Shown: positions 12,051-25,110 of the stretch, piece by piece
Layout: the number at the start of each line of letters is the position of its first letter
Numbering within the stretch: the stretch's first letter is position 1
From: Takakia lepidozioides
Taxonomy: Eukaryota; Streptophyta; Takakiopsida; Takakiales; Takakiaceae
Assembly (NCBI GenBank): GCA_030704615.1
Contig: CM060733.1
Location: 35,278,001-35,342,000 of the forward strand
Length of the DNA: 64,000 nucleotides
Direction: 5' to 3'
The notes under the pieces: model-generated
What the model was told of the DNA's origin: nothing
The model's input: only the letters and a program-made list of their open reading frames with translations
Databases searched by the model: none
Translations under genes and position numbers: made by a program

Positions 12051-12620
12051 TACTCAATTTATTATTTCATATTGAGCTGAATGTTACATACATGGCCTAC
12101 ATTTAGATCTACGTTATTTTTTTTATCTAGTACATGTACATTTACATTTTCAAATTACAAAAACTACCTAGCAAGTTGGGGGTGGACCAGTCTTATGCTT
12201 CAGTGGTCAGCTTGGCTACTTCATGCCTTGGGAGATGATCTGCAATGCCCCCACCACATATAAATAAATCAGTCCTTGTTGTACCACAACATGAAGAGTT
12301 ATAACTAAAAATTATGAAGCTTTAAAGTGGGGTGATTGTCCACAAGAGGTAGGGGCTGGCTGTCAAGCCTTCTTGATATTTGTGCTCCCCTTTCCGAGTT
12401 CAAACTTTCACTATGAGAGGAGGAGCAAATCATCCCTCTGTTGTACCACACATTGGAAAAAATAAAATAAAAAACTAAGCTATTAAAGGGTGGGGGCTTA
12501 CCATAGGATGAGGGGGCTGGTTAGCGGGCTCTAAACTCGCACTCCTCCTTCTTGTGTGTGATCTACATAGCAACAGAGTAGGGGGTTGATCAGCCCCGGG
12601 CTTAATCTTCTAGAGTTACC
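12051..12620. other. Non-coding stretch between hAT and Copia
   Basis: No gene is recognised. Two loose copies of a ~160-bp sequence that starts near TTGTACCACA (about 12277 and 12438) suggest an old tandem duplication. Confidence 0.3.
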
Positions 12621-15471
12621 ATGGCTGAGAGTAACTGTTGGTATGCTGATGGCGGTGCAAGTGAGCACATGACCGATAAGAGAGAGTGGTTCAAGAATTT
12701 GGAACCAATAGCTAAGGGGAAGTGGCATGTCGTGGTCGCTAACAATGAGTCTGTGTGGGTTGAGGGAGTTGGGGATATCGAGATTCTGAGTCTTGTTGGA
12801 GATAGGTGGGAGAGATGAGTGATTACAAGGCTTTGTATGTCCCTAAGTTGAAAAAGAATCTATTCTCAATCGGACAGGCAGCAGACAAGGGAATTGTCAC
12901 TACCTATAACAAAGAGAGTTGCAAATTAATTAGCAATGAGGGACGAGGAAGAATTGTGATGGTAGGTTTGCGTGAAGGGAAATTGTATAAGCTGCATTTG
13001 AAAGTCATTATACCTAAGAATATCGACAAGGGTTTGTTAAGTGGCAAAAATAAGAGCATCGCTTTCTTGAGTGAGTCAAACCCTAGCAATCTATATCTCT
13101 GACATTGTCGTTTGGGACATCTAAATCATGCTATGATCAAGAAAATGGAGGCATCACAGAGTGTAGAAGGTCTGAAGATAGGCAGTCTGAGTGAGGCATC
13201 TATCTTCTGTGAAGGATGTGCCTATGGCAAGAGCCATAGACAGAGCTTTCCTGTCAATGATGAGAGAGTAAAAGCTGAGAAAGTTGGAGATCTCTTACAC
13301 ACGGATGTGTGTGGACCGATGAAAATAGACTCCATCGGAGGGTCAAGGTATTATGTGGTTTTCAAAGATGATTTCTCAGGGTACAGAATGGATTTTTTAA
13401 GAAGAAGTCTGAAGTCATAGAGCACTTTCGTAAGGTCTTTAAGCAGACACAACAAGAAACAAAGACCAATGTCAAGATAGTTCGTAGCGACCGAGGGGGA
13501 GAGTTTATGAGTTCAGCTTTTAAAGAGCTTTGTAAGAAAGAGGGAATCCGCCATGAGCTGACAGCTCCTTATACACCGGAGCAGAACGGTGTTGCCGAGA
13601 GAGAAAATAGAACCGTCATGGAGTCAACAAGGAGTATGTTGCATACAAGCAATATTGGCCTGGAATTCTGGGCAGAGGCTGTACTAACGAGTGCTTACAT
13701 CCTGAATAGAACAGGAACACGGTTATTGGATGTGAAGACACCAATCGAAGCATGGTCAGGAGCAAGACCATCTATTGTTCATTTCAAGATTTTTGGATCA
13801 GATGCCTATTCTCACATTCCAAAGCAGATGAGATCCAAACTTGATCCTAAGTGCAAGAAATGTGCATTCATAGGATATTGCACCGAGAGCAAAGCATATC
13901 GGCTCTGGCACAATGACACTAAGAAGGTGATAATCAGCCGAGATGTTGTGTTTGATGAGGGATCATACACATCTACAACACAGTCATTGCAAACTCAAAG
14001 TGGAGTCTCCATCATGGATCTGTATGATGATCTTGAGGACTCAGTGGAAGTACCTGAACCAGTTGGAGCAGTGCAGGGAACAGTGGACGCAGAACCAGTG
14101 GGAGCAATGCAGGGAACAGTGGATGCAGTTGAGGCAACAGAAGAATTGATGGGAGCTCAAGAAGGACGAAATAATGAGCAAGCGGTATATGAACCAGTGG
14201 GAGTTCAGATTCAAGTGGTCCTTGATGGATGTGTGGAGAAACCATATGGGCAAATGACACGATACGAAACTCGATCACGGCAAGCACCAACGAGGTATGG
14301 TGACTGGGCTTATTTTGTCGAGGTGCAGTATTTTGCTGGAATAGCGAGTTCATTGGAAGAGCCCCATGATTATTGGACTGCAATCAACTCAGAACAGAGA
14401 GTCAAATGGCAGCAAGCGATGGACGAGGGTTTCAACTTTCTCACTCAAAACGAGACATGGTTGCTTACAGAACTACCTCGTGATCGCAAAGCGGTGCAAT
14501 GTAAATGGGTTTGCAAACTAAAAACAAAATCAGACGGAACAGTTGAGAGATACAAGGCACGATTAGTTGCCAAAGGATTCTCACAGCAGTATGGTATTGA
14601 CTATGCAGAAACATTTTCTCCTGTCGCCAAGTATGACTCCATTCGCACCATTCTTGCCATTGCAGCATCTGAGGATATGAATATCATGCAATTTGATATT
14701 AAAACCGCGTTTCTCTATGGAGAACTCGAAGAAGAGATCTACATGATCCAGCCGCCGGGCTTCATAGCACCAGGCACAGAGCACCTGGTATGCAGTTTGA
14801 AAAAATGTTTGTATGGACTGAAGCAGGCTTCACGAGTTTGGAATGCGAAGTTTGATAATTTTTTGCTTAGGTACAATTTGGTACCAAGTGCGGCAGATCC
14901 TTGCATTTACTACAGTAAGGAGAAGCCCAAAATCATCACATCTCTTTTCGTGGATGATGGACTGGCCTGTTGCGTTGAGTCAGCAAGGCTTGACAACATG
15001 TTTGAATACATGGGCAAGGAATTTGAAACCAAAGTAGGAGAGGCAGACTGTTATGTTGGTTTGCGAATTAAAAGAGATCGGCAACTCAGGACTATTTCAA
15101 TCGATCAGCAAGTCTACATTGAGAAGATGATCACGAAGTATGGTTTCGAAAATGCAATGGCAGTGACTACTCCTGCTGACCCTAATACTCAAATGAGTTT
15201 CTACTCTATTTCAGGTGACTCAGATAAAGAAGAAAACAAAAACATCATGGATTACCAATTTCCATATCAGGAAATGGTTGGAAGCTTGATGTTTGCAAGC
15301 ATCGGGAGTCGTCCTGACATCTCATATGCAATTAGTATAGTGACGAAATACGCATCAATACAGAGACATGTGCATTGCAACGCTGTGAAACGGATCATGA
15401 AATACTTGAAGGGAACATCTCATAAATCAGTATTTTCAAGAACACCAACATATGGGCATTTCATAGAATGA
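12621..15471 (+). pseudogene. Copia polyprotein (protease, integrase, RT), 3'-truncated
   Basis: The domains run in Copia order. Protease is WYADGGASEHMTD, with the usual DSG turned to DGG. The GAG pre-integrase block has HCRLGHLNHAMIKK and a CEGCAYGKSHR zinc motif. Integrase shows HTDVCGPM, FKDDFSGYR and PYTPEQNGVAEREN. RT has MQFDIKTAFLYGELEEE, CLYGLKQASRVW and LFVDDGLACC. The frame from 13507 to 15471 is open for 654 codons. Breaks are a frameshift near 12815, an in-frame TGA at about 13100 where Trp is usual, and a lost base near 13390. It ends at KRIMKYLKGTSHKS, so RNase H and the 3' LTR are missing. No gag or 5' LTR is seen upstream. Confidence 0.9.
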
Positions 15472-16868
15472 GTGACATGTGGGTAGAAATAACAAAATTA
15501 CTCTACATTCTTCGTGAAAATAGATGTTGGAAGACTGACTCGACGGATCCAAATGTGGACGCAAATTGTATGGGTTAGATTGATCCGAAATTGACAGGAT
15601 TACAATTATAAGACAGACACCCTTATTTGGAGTAGGAACCTTACGTCTGTGAGATGATGAAGGGCTAAGCATGTACCATGCATTTGTTAAAAATGTCAAA
15701 TTTTCAAAGACACCTTGTCAATATGGTCAGTTCCAACCTTACTGTGACGAGCTCTCATGAGAGGCTGGTACCCAATACCGACTTGAAGCTGGAGTGTGGA
15801 GTGTGCATTCATCAACCTCCATTTAGCCAAATGTACTCACTCGACGTAGCCTTGCCAGTAGCTACAGCACGAGAGGGGCACAAAAAGGAAACAAACATAT
15901 ATACAAGAGTAGTCATCGTGCACGATGGGTCACCATCTTCGCGTCTGCACCGTGCAATTGAGTGCACGCACCCACTTCCAACAACACAAGAACATGTAAT
16001 CAAATCAGCTGAACTTAATGAACTGGGAACTTAAAACGTTCCTGTGACAGCAGCTCATTAAAAAAAAGTCTTCTTGAACTACTCCACATTCTTTACTTCT
16101 AAGAAATAAAATTATGCAGGCCTATATGCTGTCTTTTATTACAGCACAAGGGGGACCGGAACATAGCTATCGCCATAGCAATTATACGAATGTTATGTCT
16201 GCTTTCCCAAGTGGCTCAACCAAACTAGACTGGACACCCAATTCTTTCCGCGTACATACAACAAGAAATTACCAACTGTTCTATCTGCATCTGCAACCCA
16301 TTCATAATATCCGTCAGAGTATTCTTAATCAGGCTTCTCTATGTCAAATTGTGCTCTAGACCCAAGAACGTTATATGTCATGGGCATTTGAGGGGTTTGT
16401 GATTTTGATTGTGAAGTACAAAAATCATTCCAGATCCCTCACCTCAACCGTTTCTTTGAGTCAACAAGTACAAGTTTTATAAGTTCGGTAGTAGAACTGT
16501 CGTAGCTCAGACCATGGGTCAAACAGGTACGTCACAGCTATGTCCTGTCACTGCAGCCTTGTGGGTATTTAAACCCTGTATAAACCTTGTAGATGCCTTA
16601 AGTTTAGTGACGTTGCTGGTCCTCAACACGAGTTCAACACTTTTAGATCGCAGTATGTCTAGAAAAGGTCAATCTTCACTGCTCATTCGACTCCGACTCC
16701 TATTCGACTTATGTGAATTATTGTCGAGTAGACATGTCATTTGAACCCCGTTGTGTTGTTGTGAATTACAAATGGGTTCCAGAGATCGGCTGTCCAACAG
16801 AAACCACCACAAAACTTGTGGTTGTGGACTCTGTTGATTTTCATCTTTTTTATGAACAAAATGGAACA
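15472..16868. other. Non-coding stretch
   Basis: No gene or repeat is recognised. Short open frames exist (for example 15678-16034 plus and 16713-17051 plus) but show no family motif. Confidence 0.35.
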
Positions 16869-17260
16869 TTAGAGGCTCTCAGAAAAGCACCTTACCTCAT
16901 ATGCATGCCCCAAGTTGAGCATAATATTCCAAAGAGAAGGTGTCCCAAAAGCCCGAAAGCTTGCACCCCAAATGCGTATGTGAAAAACAAGTATTATGAT
17001 CAGCTCGGCGAGCGAAGAGCCCATTTTGGCTATCTGAGATCGTCTCAATGAGGAACGAACGATAGTATCTCGCAGTAGCTGGTTTCTCACAAAATCTCCC
17101 ATGTTTCCTTTGTCTTCGCTCTCCCTCTTGTCATGTCTAGCCCACGGAAGCAAAGCTTCGAAAGCGTCGACTCCCACAAAACGGTCTTCCCCACGGGCAG
17201 CTTCCCGAAAAGCACGCGTCAGTTTAGATTTACCACTAAGGAGGAGTGTATTGTTAAATT
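16869..17260 (-). other. Open frame of unknown nature
   Basis: A minus-strand frame is open from about 17260 to 16869 and includes an Arg- and Asp-rich part (around MGDFVRNQLLRDTIVRSSL, near 17105-17040). It is longer than most chance frames here but shows no domain I recognise. It could be a first exon or chance. No neighbour links it to a pathway. Confidence 0.2.
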
Positions 17261-18108
17261 TGCTCTAAACTACAAAGGATTTTTTTATTTTAGAGAAGAT
17301 AGAAGTAGTGCTCAAGTATTTAGAGCAGGGCAGTGCCGCCAAAAGTTTCGCCCTCAGAGGCCAACGGCTCCATCGTCTCTCTCGATCTGCTACACCATCT
17401 CCTCTCAACGATTCTACGAAGGAGTTTCTCCTACGGCATTTGCTTCCATCACTCGCACAGGATCAAACATTATGTTTCAGCTTATATTCCGTTTATTCAC
17501 CCTATTCTGCACCGTCGACCCACAAGGAGCACCGATCAGCACCATTAGGTCTGAACCTTCATCAGGCAGAGGATTGATCTATTGGGCACACCAAGCACAA
17601 AGACGGGCGGCCCTGTCGTCAGACGAGAATAAGAGAGTTCTCTCCCCCTAGCCTTCAGGCCCGCATCCCCAATCAACGTCCCTTTCTGGAGGTAGGGGCT
17701 CAGCAACATGCTCCCATGGAATCGCCTTCTCAGGCCTTCACCTCCTAATAAGGATTGGAGAAGGCCATGCTCTTTCAGGAGCCAGTGGATAAGGATTACC
17801 CCCATACACTATGGATATTCAGAGTATCAACAAACAGGTTTCAAGTATGGAGGAATGTGGAATCTTGCTTCACTTCCCCGGGAGTGGATCGAGCGTTCGT
17901 AAAGGGCTGGGCGATCAGGAATCTAGGAGGCCAGGGTGAGCTCAAGCAGGCCTCTCTATTTTTTTCGAGACTCGAGAGGCGACATCCCCAGCCCTGCAAC
18001 TCAACCCCCACTTACTGGATTTTGACGTACTCGAGAACACGCCCCCTAGGGCGCATTCTGCATTCAAAAAAGGCATAATCTGCCCCCAAAATCCTCTACG
18101 CAATATTT

Positions 18109-18366
18109 TGAAGAATTTCGCAGACAGTATATTGAGGATCAATGAGACTGGAATACAAGGCATCTGGAGAGCAAGCCATATATACAATGGTGGCACCGCC
18201 GAGTCTAATAAATGTAACATGGCTCATTAGCTAGCTGAAGAGCCATACTAATCGGAATGAATAACTGCCAACTACCCAGGCTAAGTAACTACTACGGCCT
18301 ACAGTTACACCGATGCAATCGGTGATCCATGTGAAATGTCTTTAAAGCTAGCCTGATCATTCAACA
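18109..18366 (-). repeat. 3' LTR of the complete Copia
   Basis: This 258-bp LTR starts TGTTGAATGATCAGG (read on the minus strand) and ends AATTCTTCA. It matches the right-hand copy over its full length apart from scattered substitutions and a short indel near 18280. Confidence 0.95.
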
Positions 18367-18376
18367 CCCCCCCTCA
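18367..18376 (-). other. Polypurine tract
   Basis: TGAGGGGGGG on the minus strand lies directly against the TG start of the 3' LTR, as needed to prime plus-strand DNA synthesis. Confidence 0.85.
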
Positions 18377-18585
18377 GGCTAAGCCACCCCACTCTACATA
18401 TGATTAACTACAAACTGTTCAGATTCAAAGCACTGAGAGCTTCAGCAGTAGTAAGTCTTCTCTTATGTGCTGGCCACTCCACGAAATAATTGCGATTTGG
18501 GCCGAATGTCAAGCAGAAATGTAGAGGGACTAAAATTTCCAAGAGCTCTTGGGTTAGTCGACTTCATCCTTTTCAAGAATTTTGG

Positions 18586-21500
18586 TCAGACTGCAAACTC
18601 CAAGATCATTCCTAAATTTAGAATGCTTGATTTTTTAGAATGCTTGATTTTTCCAAGAGGCTTGGTGAATATGTCAGCAAATTGTTCCTCGGTTGGTATA
18701 TGTACAAGGCCAATCTCTTTGCTCTCAACTTTTTCACGTATGTAGTGGTAATGCACCTCTATGTGTTTAGTGCGCGCATGGAAAACAGGGATTTGAGCAA
18801 TCTTCATACTACTCTGGTTATCACAAAAAAGAGTAGTAGCTTCATGATTTACAATTCCAAGCTCTCCTGTAAGAAATCTCAACCACGCAGTTTCTTTCAC
18901 CCCTTCTGTTAAAGCTCGATACTCAGCCTCCGTGCTGTGGGTTGTTTCTTCGAGCACCAAAGACTATCACTGCCGACTCTCTGAGGCGAAAGACATATCC
19001 AGTAGTTGAATGTCTTTTATCGTGATCCCATGCCCAATCTGCATCAGTGTAACCGTGAAGAGTGCTACCGGTGCCTTGACGAAAAAATAGACCACAATCT
19101 GCAGTACCCTTAGTATACCTGAGAATTTGCTTCACTGCATCAAGATGAGCTTGTTGCGGGTTGGACCTCGGGTTGGACATGAAGCGGCTAACTACACCTG
19201 TTGCATAGGATATATCAGGTCGCGTGTTTGTCAAGTAGATGAGAGTTCCAACCATCTGCTTGTATAAAGTAGGGTCCACATGTGGTGAGTTCATTTCTGC
19301 GAGCAGTCTGGTTCCCTCTGCCATCGGAACAGCTTTGGGATTGCAATCTGTTAAATTGAAGCGGTCTAGCATTCTTCTTATGTATCCACATTGGCTCATC
19401 ATAATCCCATCAGTCAAATGAATGAACTCAACTGCAAGATATTGATTAATTAGACCTAAGTCTGTCATCTCATATGCTTGTTTGAGTTGCTCTCTAAGCC
19501 AGACACTCTTTCCATTGTCATCACCAGTGAGGAGTAAATCATCGACGTACAAAATCAAAATCAGGATGATTAGCTTCCCGTTATCTCGAAGATAATAGAG
19601 ATTGTAGTCTGCTTGACTGCGATGAAGACCCTGAGAGCGAAGATAGGTATCAATTTTTGCATACCATGCTCTGGGTGCCTGCTTCAGCCCATAGAGGGGT
19701 TTGAGCAATCTACAATACCTTGGACTCGTTCCCTTTCTCGATAAAGCCTTCAGGCTGAGACATGTACACTTCTTCAGTTAGATCTCCATTCAAGAATGTC
19801 GTTTTCACATCCATGTGAAAAATAGACCACCCATTTTGGGCAGCGATTGCAATTACTGTGCGGATTGTTGACCACTTCACCACTGGAGCAAACGTATCTT
19901 CAAAGTCAATGCCAGCTCTTTGTTCATAACCTCGAGAAACCAGTCGGGCTTTCAGCCCATCTCGGGTCCCATCAGCTTTGCTCTTAACTTCGAACACCCA
20001 TTTTGGTGAAATTTCCGTCCTTTTGGAAGATCCACGAGTTCCCATGTTTTGTTGCAAGTTATCGATTCCATCTCCTGTTGCATTGCCATTTGCCATACAG
20101 GAATATTGGAAGCCTCTTCAAAAGATGTTGGTTCGAAGGGTACCTCCATAATGTTGACGTAGTCGCGAAACCAAGCAGGTCTCTTTTTGATCCGCTCATA
20201 CTTTCTCGGTTCTTGGCCAGTAACCAGAGTAGGAGGATCTTCTAATTGAACAGACATGTCCTACTCACTTTCAGACATTGAGGGACCCATTGGCACGTCG
20301 TTACTGCATGGAGGAGTCTCAGGTGATACTGGTAGTGAGTCAAGTGGAACTGGTAGTGAATCATCCGTAGGAGAAAAAGTGGATTCCTCAGGTTCAATGA
20401 ACTCCCTTTTAATCACTGGGTCAGTTGGTGACTCATCAAAATGCACATCTCTGCTTATCACAATGCGACGAGAGGAAGGATTATAGAGCCGATAGCCTTT
20501 GGTTGAGGAATCATATCCAACCATAACGCATTCAATTGATTAGAATCAAGCTTTCCTCTTTCCTCACGTGCCACATGAACATGAGCACTGCAGCCAAATA
20601 TGCATATGTTGCTTAAATCAAGTTTGATATTTGAGAATTTCTCATAAGGTGTCATACCTGAATTAGCTCTCATTGGGCAACGGTTGAGAAGATAAGCCGT
20701 AGTGTTGACTGCTTCAGACCACAAGAACTTTGGTACCTTTCTTTCAAGTACCAAACTGCGAGCACACTCGAGCAAAGTGCGATTTTTCCTCTCTGCCACG
20801 CCGTTCTGTTGTGGCGTTCGTGGTTGTGTAAGTTGGCGTTGAATTCTGTGCTTGTGGCAGTATTCGATGAATGCTTGAGAGAGGAACTCTCCACCTCGAT
20901 CTGTTCGAAGACATTTAATACGTTTCCCAGTAGCATTCTGGATCATCTCCTTAAAGATTTGGAATTTCCTTAACGCCTCACTTTTCTGTTTGAGGAAGTA
21001 CACCCACGTCATTCGGCTGTAGTCATCAGTCACGGCCATGAAATACTTAGATCCAGAAAGAGAAGGAGTAGAAATGGGTCCGCAAAGATCAGTGTGAACG
21101 AGGTCCAATATCCCCATTGATCGATGTTGAGACTGGCGTGGAAATCTTTTCCGATGTTGTTTGTCTTTCAGACATCCGATGCAGGTTTCAGTCAAGAGAG
21201 GCAATCTTGGCATTCCAACTACCTTATCTTTGTTTGACAGAAAACGAAGACTCTGATAATTCAAGTGTCCAAGTCGTTTATGCCATAACCTAGCCCCACT
21301 AATGTCTTCTACAGGATTAGCTTCCATGATAGGGACGGCTTTGGACTCAACACATTTAATTACGAGCCTGTATAAACCATTGGATCGGTCTCGTACACCG
21401 TGTGCAACAATCGCATGAGGTCTGTGTGTCTGTCTACGATCAAACATTTTCTAGCCCCGAATGAACTAAGTGACCTTTGTCTGCCAAAGCACGAACAGAG

Positions 21501-22644
21501 ATGAGACTTTTCTTTAGACCTGGCACATACAGAACATCTGTAATCCTCTTTATTGATCCATTTACACTCTTAAACTGAGCATGACCCTTGCCCTCAACAT
21601 GATGAAGGTTTCCTCCTGCTGATCGAACACTAGAAGATATCCGTGACTTCTCCATATTATGGATTACCACTCACATGCTTACTAGCACTAGAGTCCACAT
21701 ACCATTCTCCATCTTCGACATCTGCAGCAAGTGCTTCGTCATCTACTTCCAGTGTAGCCATCGCAGCCTCCAGAAGTTCGGCGGTGGTCTCCGATGTGTC
21801 ACTCTCTTTCAGATGGTTCTGGTCCATTTTCCACTTCCTCGATAGCATTGACTTGTCGGCTTCTTGCTTTCAAGATCTCGTCGTAGGGAACAGCACAATT
21901 TTTCACCCAGTGACCAAACTTGCCACATCGATTGCAATTCATCGATTGTTTCATGTCGACGTTGTATCTAGACCCGCCGCCAGGCTTTTGCTGTCCTTCT
22001 GACCGTTTGTAGTTTTGGGCAAATCTCTGAAACTTCACCCACAAAGCTTCTTCGTCCTTCTTCTTGTTCTTGAGCTCTCTCCTGCTCTCTTCACGCAACA
22101 GTTTTGCTGTTAGTTCTTCTAGAGTAGGTAGATCACTTTGACTCAACAACGATTGGACATAGTGCTCATAACTCTCCGGGAGAGCATTCATGACCATTTC
22201 GACCACAATATCATTAGATATTTTCTCCAAAACCAGCCAACTGATTTAGTAAGTCTGTGACATGCTCTAGAAAATTTTCCATGGGTGTGTCCTCCTCCAT
22301 TTTGAGATTAGTCAGCTTGTTGCGGATGAGTAATCTCCTCGAAGATGCCTTGACCTCGTACAGACTAGCAAGAGTATCCCAGATTTGTTTGGGCTCCTTC
22401 AAGTGTTGTATATAAAGAATGACCTTGTCTGACACGGACAGATTTATAATGGTGAGAGCTCTCCGCTTATGCCTTCTGAAGGCCTCTTCCCGACCTTCAA
22501 TTGGCTAGGTGTCTTCCTCTACGATGTCTAACAAATCTTCTCTCAATAGTATGTTGTTGACTTTGAACCGCCACACGCTGTAGTTGGACTATCCAACTAA
22601 CTTTGTTTGCTTCCGAGATTGTATGTTCGATGACTCCTGACATT
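18586..22644 (-). pseudogene. gag-pol of the complete Copia
   Basis: Gag starts at ATG 22644-22642 (MSGVIEHTISEANKVSW) and belongs to the UBN2 gag family, with IWDTLASLYE near 22375 and a CCHC knuckle CNRCGKFGHWVKNC near 21940. Protease is WYVDSSASKHVSG, with DSG replaced by DSS. Integrase has LWHKRLGHLNYQS, the CIGCLKDKQHRKRF zinc motif, HTDLCGP, TDDYSR and PQQNGVAERKNR. RT shows HMDVKTTFLNGDL and LYVDDLLLTG. RNase H includes DADWAWDHDKRHSTTGYV, CDNQSSMKIAQ and DIFTKPLGK. Frame changes occur at about 22530, 22220, 21840, 21660, 21445, 20460, 20260, 20020, 19710 and 18940, so it is a pseudogene despite the intact borders. Confidence 0.92.
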
Positions 22645-22654
22645 GTGATTGAAA

Positions 22655-23990
22655 AGAAAGAAAAAAAAAGGAAAAAAAAGGAAAGAAATGAAATGAAATG
22701 AAATGGTGCTTTATAACGTCCGCGGAAAGCTCGTAGAGCTTATGGGACAAAATGGAAGAAAACATGAGAGAGGAACAAATCCAGAAACCACAATTAATGT
22801 TCTAGCGATTGTCTAAGGGTGAAGGCCTCGTGTAGGTAGGCTGCCAAGCATTTTTTATCCTCATAGTGAAAGACATCAGTGAGAGTTTGGGTTCCACTGA
22901 ATAAACAGTGGAATCTCCCACGGATCTCGTAGTATAGAGGGCAGTAGAAGAAGTGTTCTTCAGTTTCAATTTCCTTGCTGCGCCCTATGCAAGCTGGACA
23001 TAGGCGGTCCTCCCGTTGCGGGTTTTCCCATCTGCCAGTCTCTATCCGTAGGTTGTGGGAACCCACCCTGAACCGCCCCAATGTCCTCAAGAGGGAAGGA
23101 GATAAGGGTGCTGAAAGGTAATTTGGTCTCAAGATTCTATCATCGCTGAGCACTCTCGATAGAAGTGGAGCTTTGTTGTGAGATTGGGTAGCATCCAAGT
23201 TCTCTTGACATGTAATTCCATAAGCTCTCTCCGAATGAGTATGTTGCGGTCATGTCTGGATGTGATGTCCACCTCATCTGGGTTCATTGGTAATAGGAAA
23301 GCAGTAGAAAGTCCGTTACGTTGAAATAAACTGTCCACTCGAGCATACCAGGAGTTCCTGAAACCTGCAGCTTTGAGCCTCATAGATGTTGTGAGGGCCC
23401 TTGCCACTAGCCCTTTGGGTGGAAGGGCCTGCAATCTATGGAGAAAGATTGTAAGCCTGAAGAGGGCCTCGGATTGCAATGGTACACATGCGAACTCTGC
23501 ACCTAGGATCTGAGATGGAGTTGTGCTCCTGGCGCCAAGCATTGCTTGGAGAAAAGATGATTGTAATGGTTCCAAATTCTTTTCCCACCAGGAGACAAGG
23601 ACACCAGGTGCCCAGAACTCACAACCATAGATGGTAGCAGGGCTGACGACAGTGTCAAACAGCCACTTTTTGGTCGGGGGATGCCGCAGATGTATTTGCT
23701 TACATTTGGCCTGAAGGCGGACGGAGGCTGCCTTACCTTTAGTCAATCTGTCCAAGGCTGTGGCTGCAAAGTGAAACTTGGGGAGTGGATAACCAGACCT
23801 AGGTACCGGTATGATTTCAAAATCTCAATTTCCTGCTGGTTGAAGATGAATCTACGATCAGCCTGGCCATTGAAGACCATGATCTTGGTCTTGCTAAGAT
23901 TGACTTGCATCCCATAGTCTTTGCAGAACTGTTCCAAAATTTTGAGATGGCGTTGCAGAACGAAACGAAGGTTCGAACGTAAGAGAAGAA
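22655..23990 (-). mobile_element. 5'-truncated LINE inserted in the Copia leader
   Basis: The minus strand encodes the C-terminal part of a LINE ORF2: end of RT with EQFCKDYGMQVNLSKTKIMV near 23930, then IYGCEFWAPGVLVSWWEKNL near 23620, and a terminal cysteine motif LCPACIGR with EEHFFYCPLYYEIRGRF near 22960. It ends in an ATTTC-rich tail at about 22710-22660. The insertion lies roughly ten bases upstream of the Copia gag ATG. A second copy of the same 3' end is in the LON gene. No clear target duplication was found. Confidence 0.85.
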
Positions 23991-24171
23991 GAGAAGAAGT
24001 AGAAGAAGAAGAACGTAAAGACAAAAGAAGAACGTAACAGGGACTCGCTTTGGGGCTGAGCTGTCTACTTAGCAAAAGAAACGTTCACCGACAAAGCGGT
24101 GCTCAACGCCTGAGATCTTCCTAGCGATCTCTAACACTTCAAGTACAATGATTCCCTTGGTCTCTCCCCCT

Positions 24172-24183
24172 GCTCTAATACCA
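24172..24183 (-). other. Primer-binding site
   Basis: The minus strand reads TGGTATTAGAGC directly after the 5' LTR. This is one base from the initiator-tRNA-Met complement used by many plant Copia elements. Confidence 0.92.
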
Positions 24184-24438
24184 TGAAGAATTTCGCAGAC
24201 AGTATATTGAGGATCAATGAGACTGGAATACAAGGCCTCTAGAGAGCAAGCCATATATACAGTGGTGGCTACGCCGAGTCTAATAAATGTAACATGGCTC
24301 ATTAGCTAGCTGAAGAGCCATACTAATCGGAATGAATAACTGCCAACTACCCCTAAGTAATTACTACGGCCTGGAGCTACACCGATGCAATCGGTGATCC
24401 ATGTGAAATGTCTTTAAAGCTAGCCTGATCATTCAACA
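24184..24438 (-). repeat. 5' LTR of the complete Copia
   Basis: It is the partner of the 18109-18366 LTR, running from TGTTGAATGATCAGG to AATTCTTCA on the minus strand. It is bounded by TATTT on the right and the primer-binding site on the left. Confidence 0.95.
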
Positions 24439-25110
24439 TATTTTCCGGTGGACTTCCAAGATGGGGGATCGTAACGGTAAACTGTGGGGTCCGGCCAGAA
24501 TCATCTCTCTACCCTTCATTCCTATACTAATGAGGGCCAGAGTCATCTCTCTGCCCTTCAACGACTTGAGCTCTGACAGAGAGATGAGAGAACTATATCT
24601 AGTCAATCTTCCTGATATAGCAAACCATTTCGGGTTTTATTTAGGTTGCCTGGCTGTTTTTGATCCTCACATGTGCACACAGAACTTGCGTCAGGACCTT
24701 GCTTGGAAAGACGTTAACTTACAATTGCCTCAAAACTTCATGAATCAGGATGCGTGAAAATTGTCATTATGCTGCCATAAGAGGCTTCTCTTCCATATTT
24801 CATAAGGCTTCCCATAGATGAGGAGGGCAACGTCTACTCTATCATGCTCATCGAAGATACCACTTCCACAGCTTGTTTTAATTGTGGGCGCACTGGCCAC
24901 ATTAAAGCAGATAGTCCTGACAACAAAAGGAAGAGATCTCCTGTAGTGAAGACTGTGGCTCCCACTCCGTTGGCGCCACAACAGCACAACCTCTTCACAA
25001 GGTCACCTCCCACTCTGAGTTCAGATATCGGTTCAGATATTCTACAGTGCAAGACAGGCATCCCAATGATACTGATCTCATTCAGTTTAGCGTACAAAGA
25101 GGGTTGCTAG

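Larger units (their letters stand above)
18109..24438 (-). mobile_element. Complete Copia LTR retrotransposon
   Basis: Both LTRs, the primer-binding site, the polypurine tract and a 5-bp target duplication TATTT (18104-18108 and 24439-24443) are present, so both borders are exact. The element reads right to left: 5' LTR, leader, gag, protease, integrase, RT, RNase H, 3' LTR. It is inserted in a LINE ORF1-like gene and itself carries a LINE fragment just upstream of gag. The LTRs differ by roughly 10 substitutions and small indels in 255 bp by eye, so it is not a very recent insertion. Confidence 0.95.
17708..25110 (+). pseudogene. LINE ORF1-like gene split by a Copia insertion
   Basis: A plus-strand frame starts around 17708 (MESPSQAF), passes through a frame ending NTPPRAHSAFKKGI near 18070, and stops at 18108 where the Copia element begins. 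It resumes at 24444 with RWTSKMGDRNGKLWG and stays open to 24757. A frameshifted continuation includes FIRLPIDEEGNVYSIML and the CCHC-like knuckle CFNCGRTGHIKADSP near 24874, whose last Cys has become Ser. This resembles the nucleic-acid-binding ORF1 of plant L1-type LINEs. The TATTT duplicated on both sides of the Copia element joins the two halves in frame. Several other stops show it is dead. Confidence 0.55.

Noticed and set aside
12398-12405. GTTCAAAC as right-hand target duplication for the hAT terminus at 8915
   Set aside because: It is not preceded by the expected AACACTG end, and an 8-base match in this length is not unlikely by chance.
24461-24757. An independent small gene on the plus strand
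   Set aside because: It joins in frame with sequence left of the Copia element across the TATTT duplication, so it is half of one interrupted gene.
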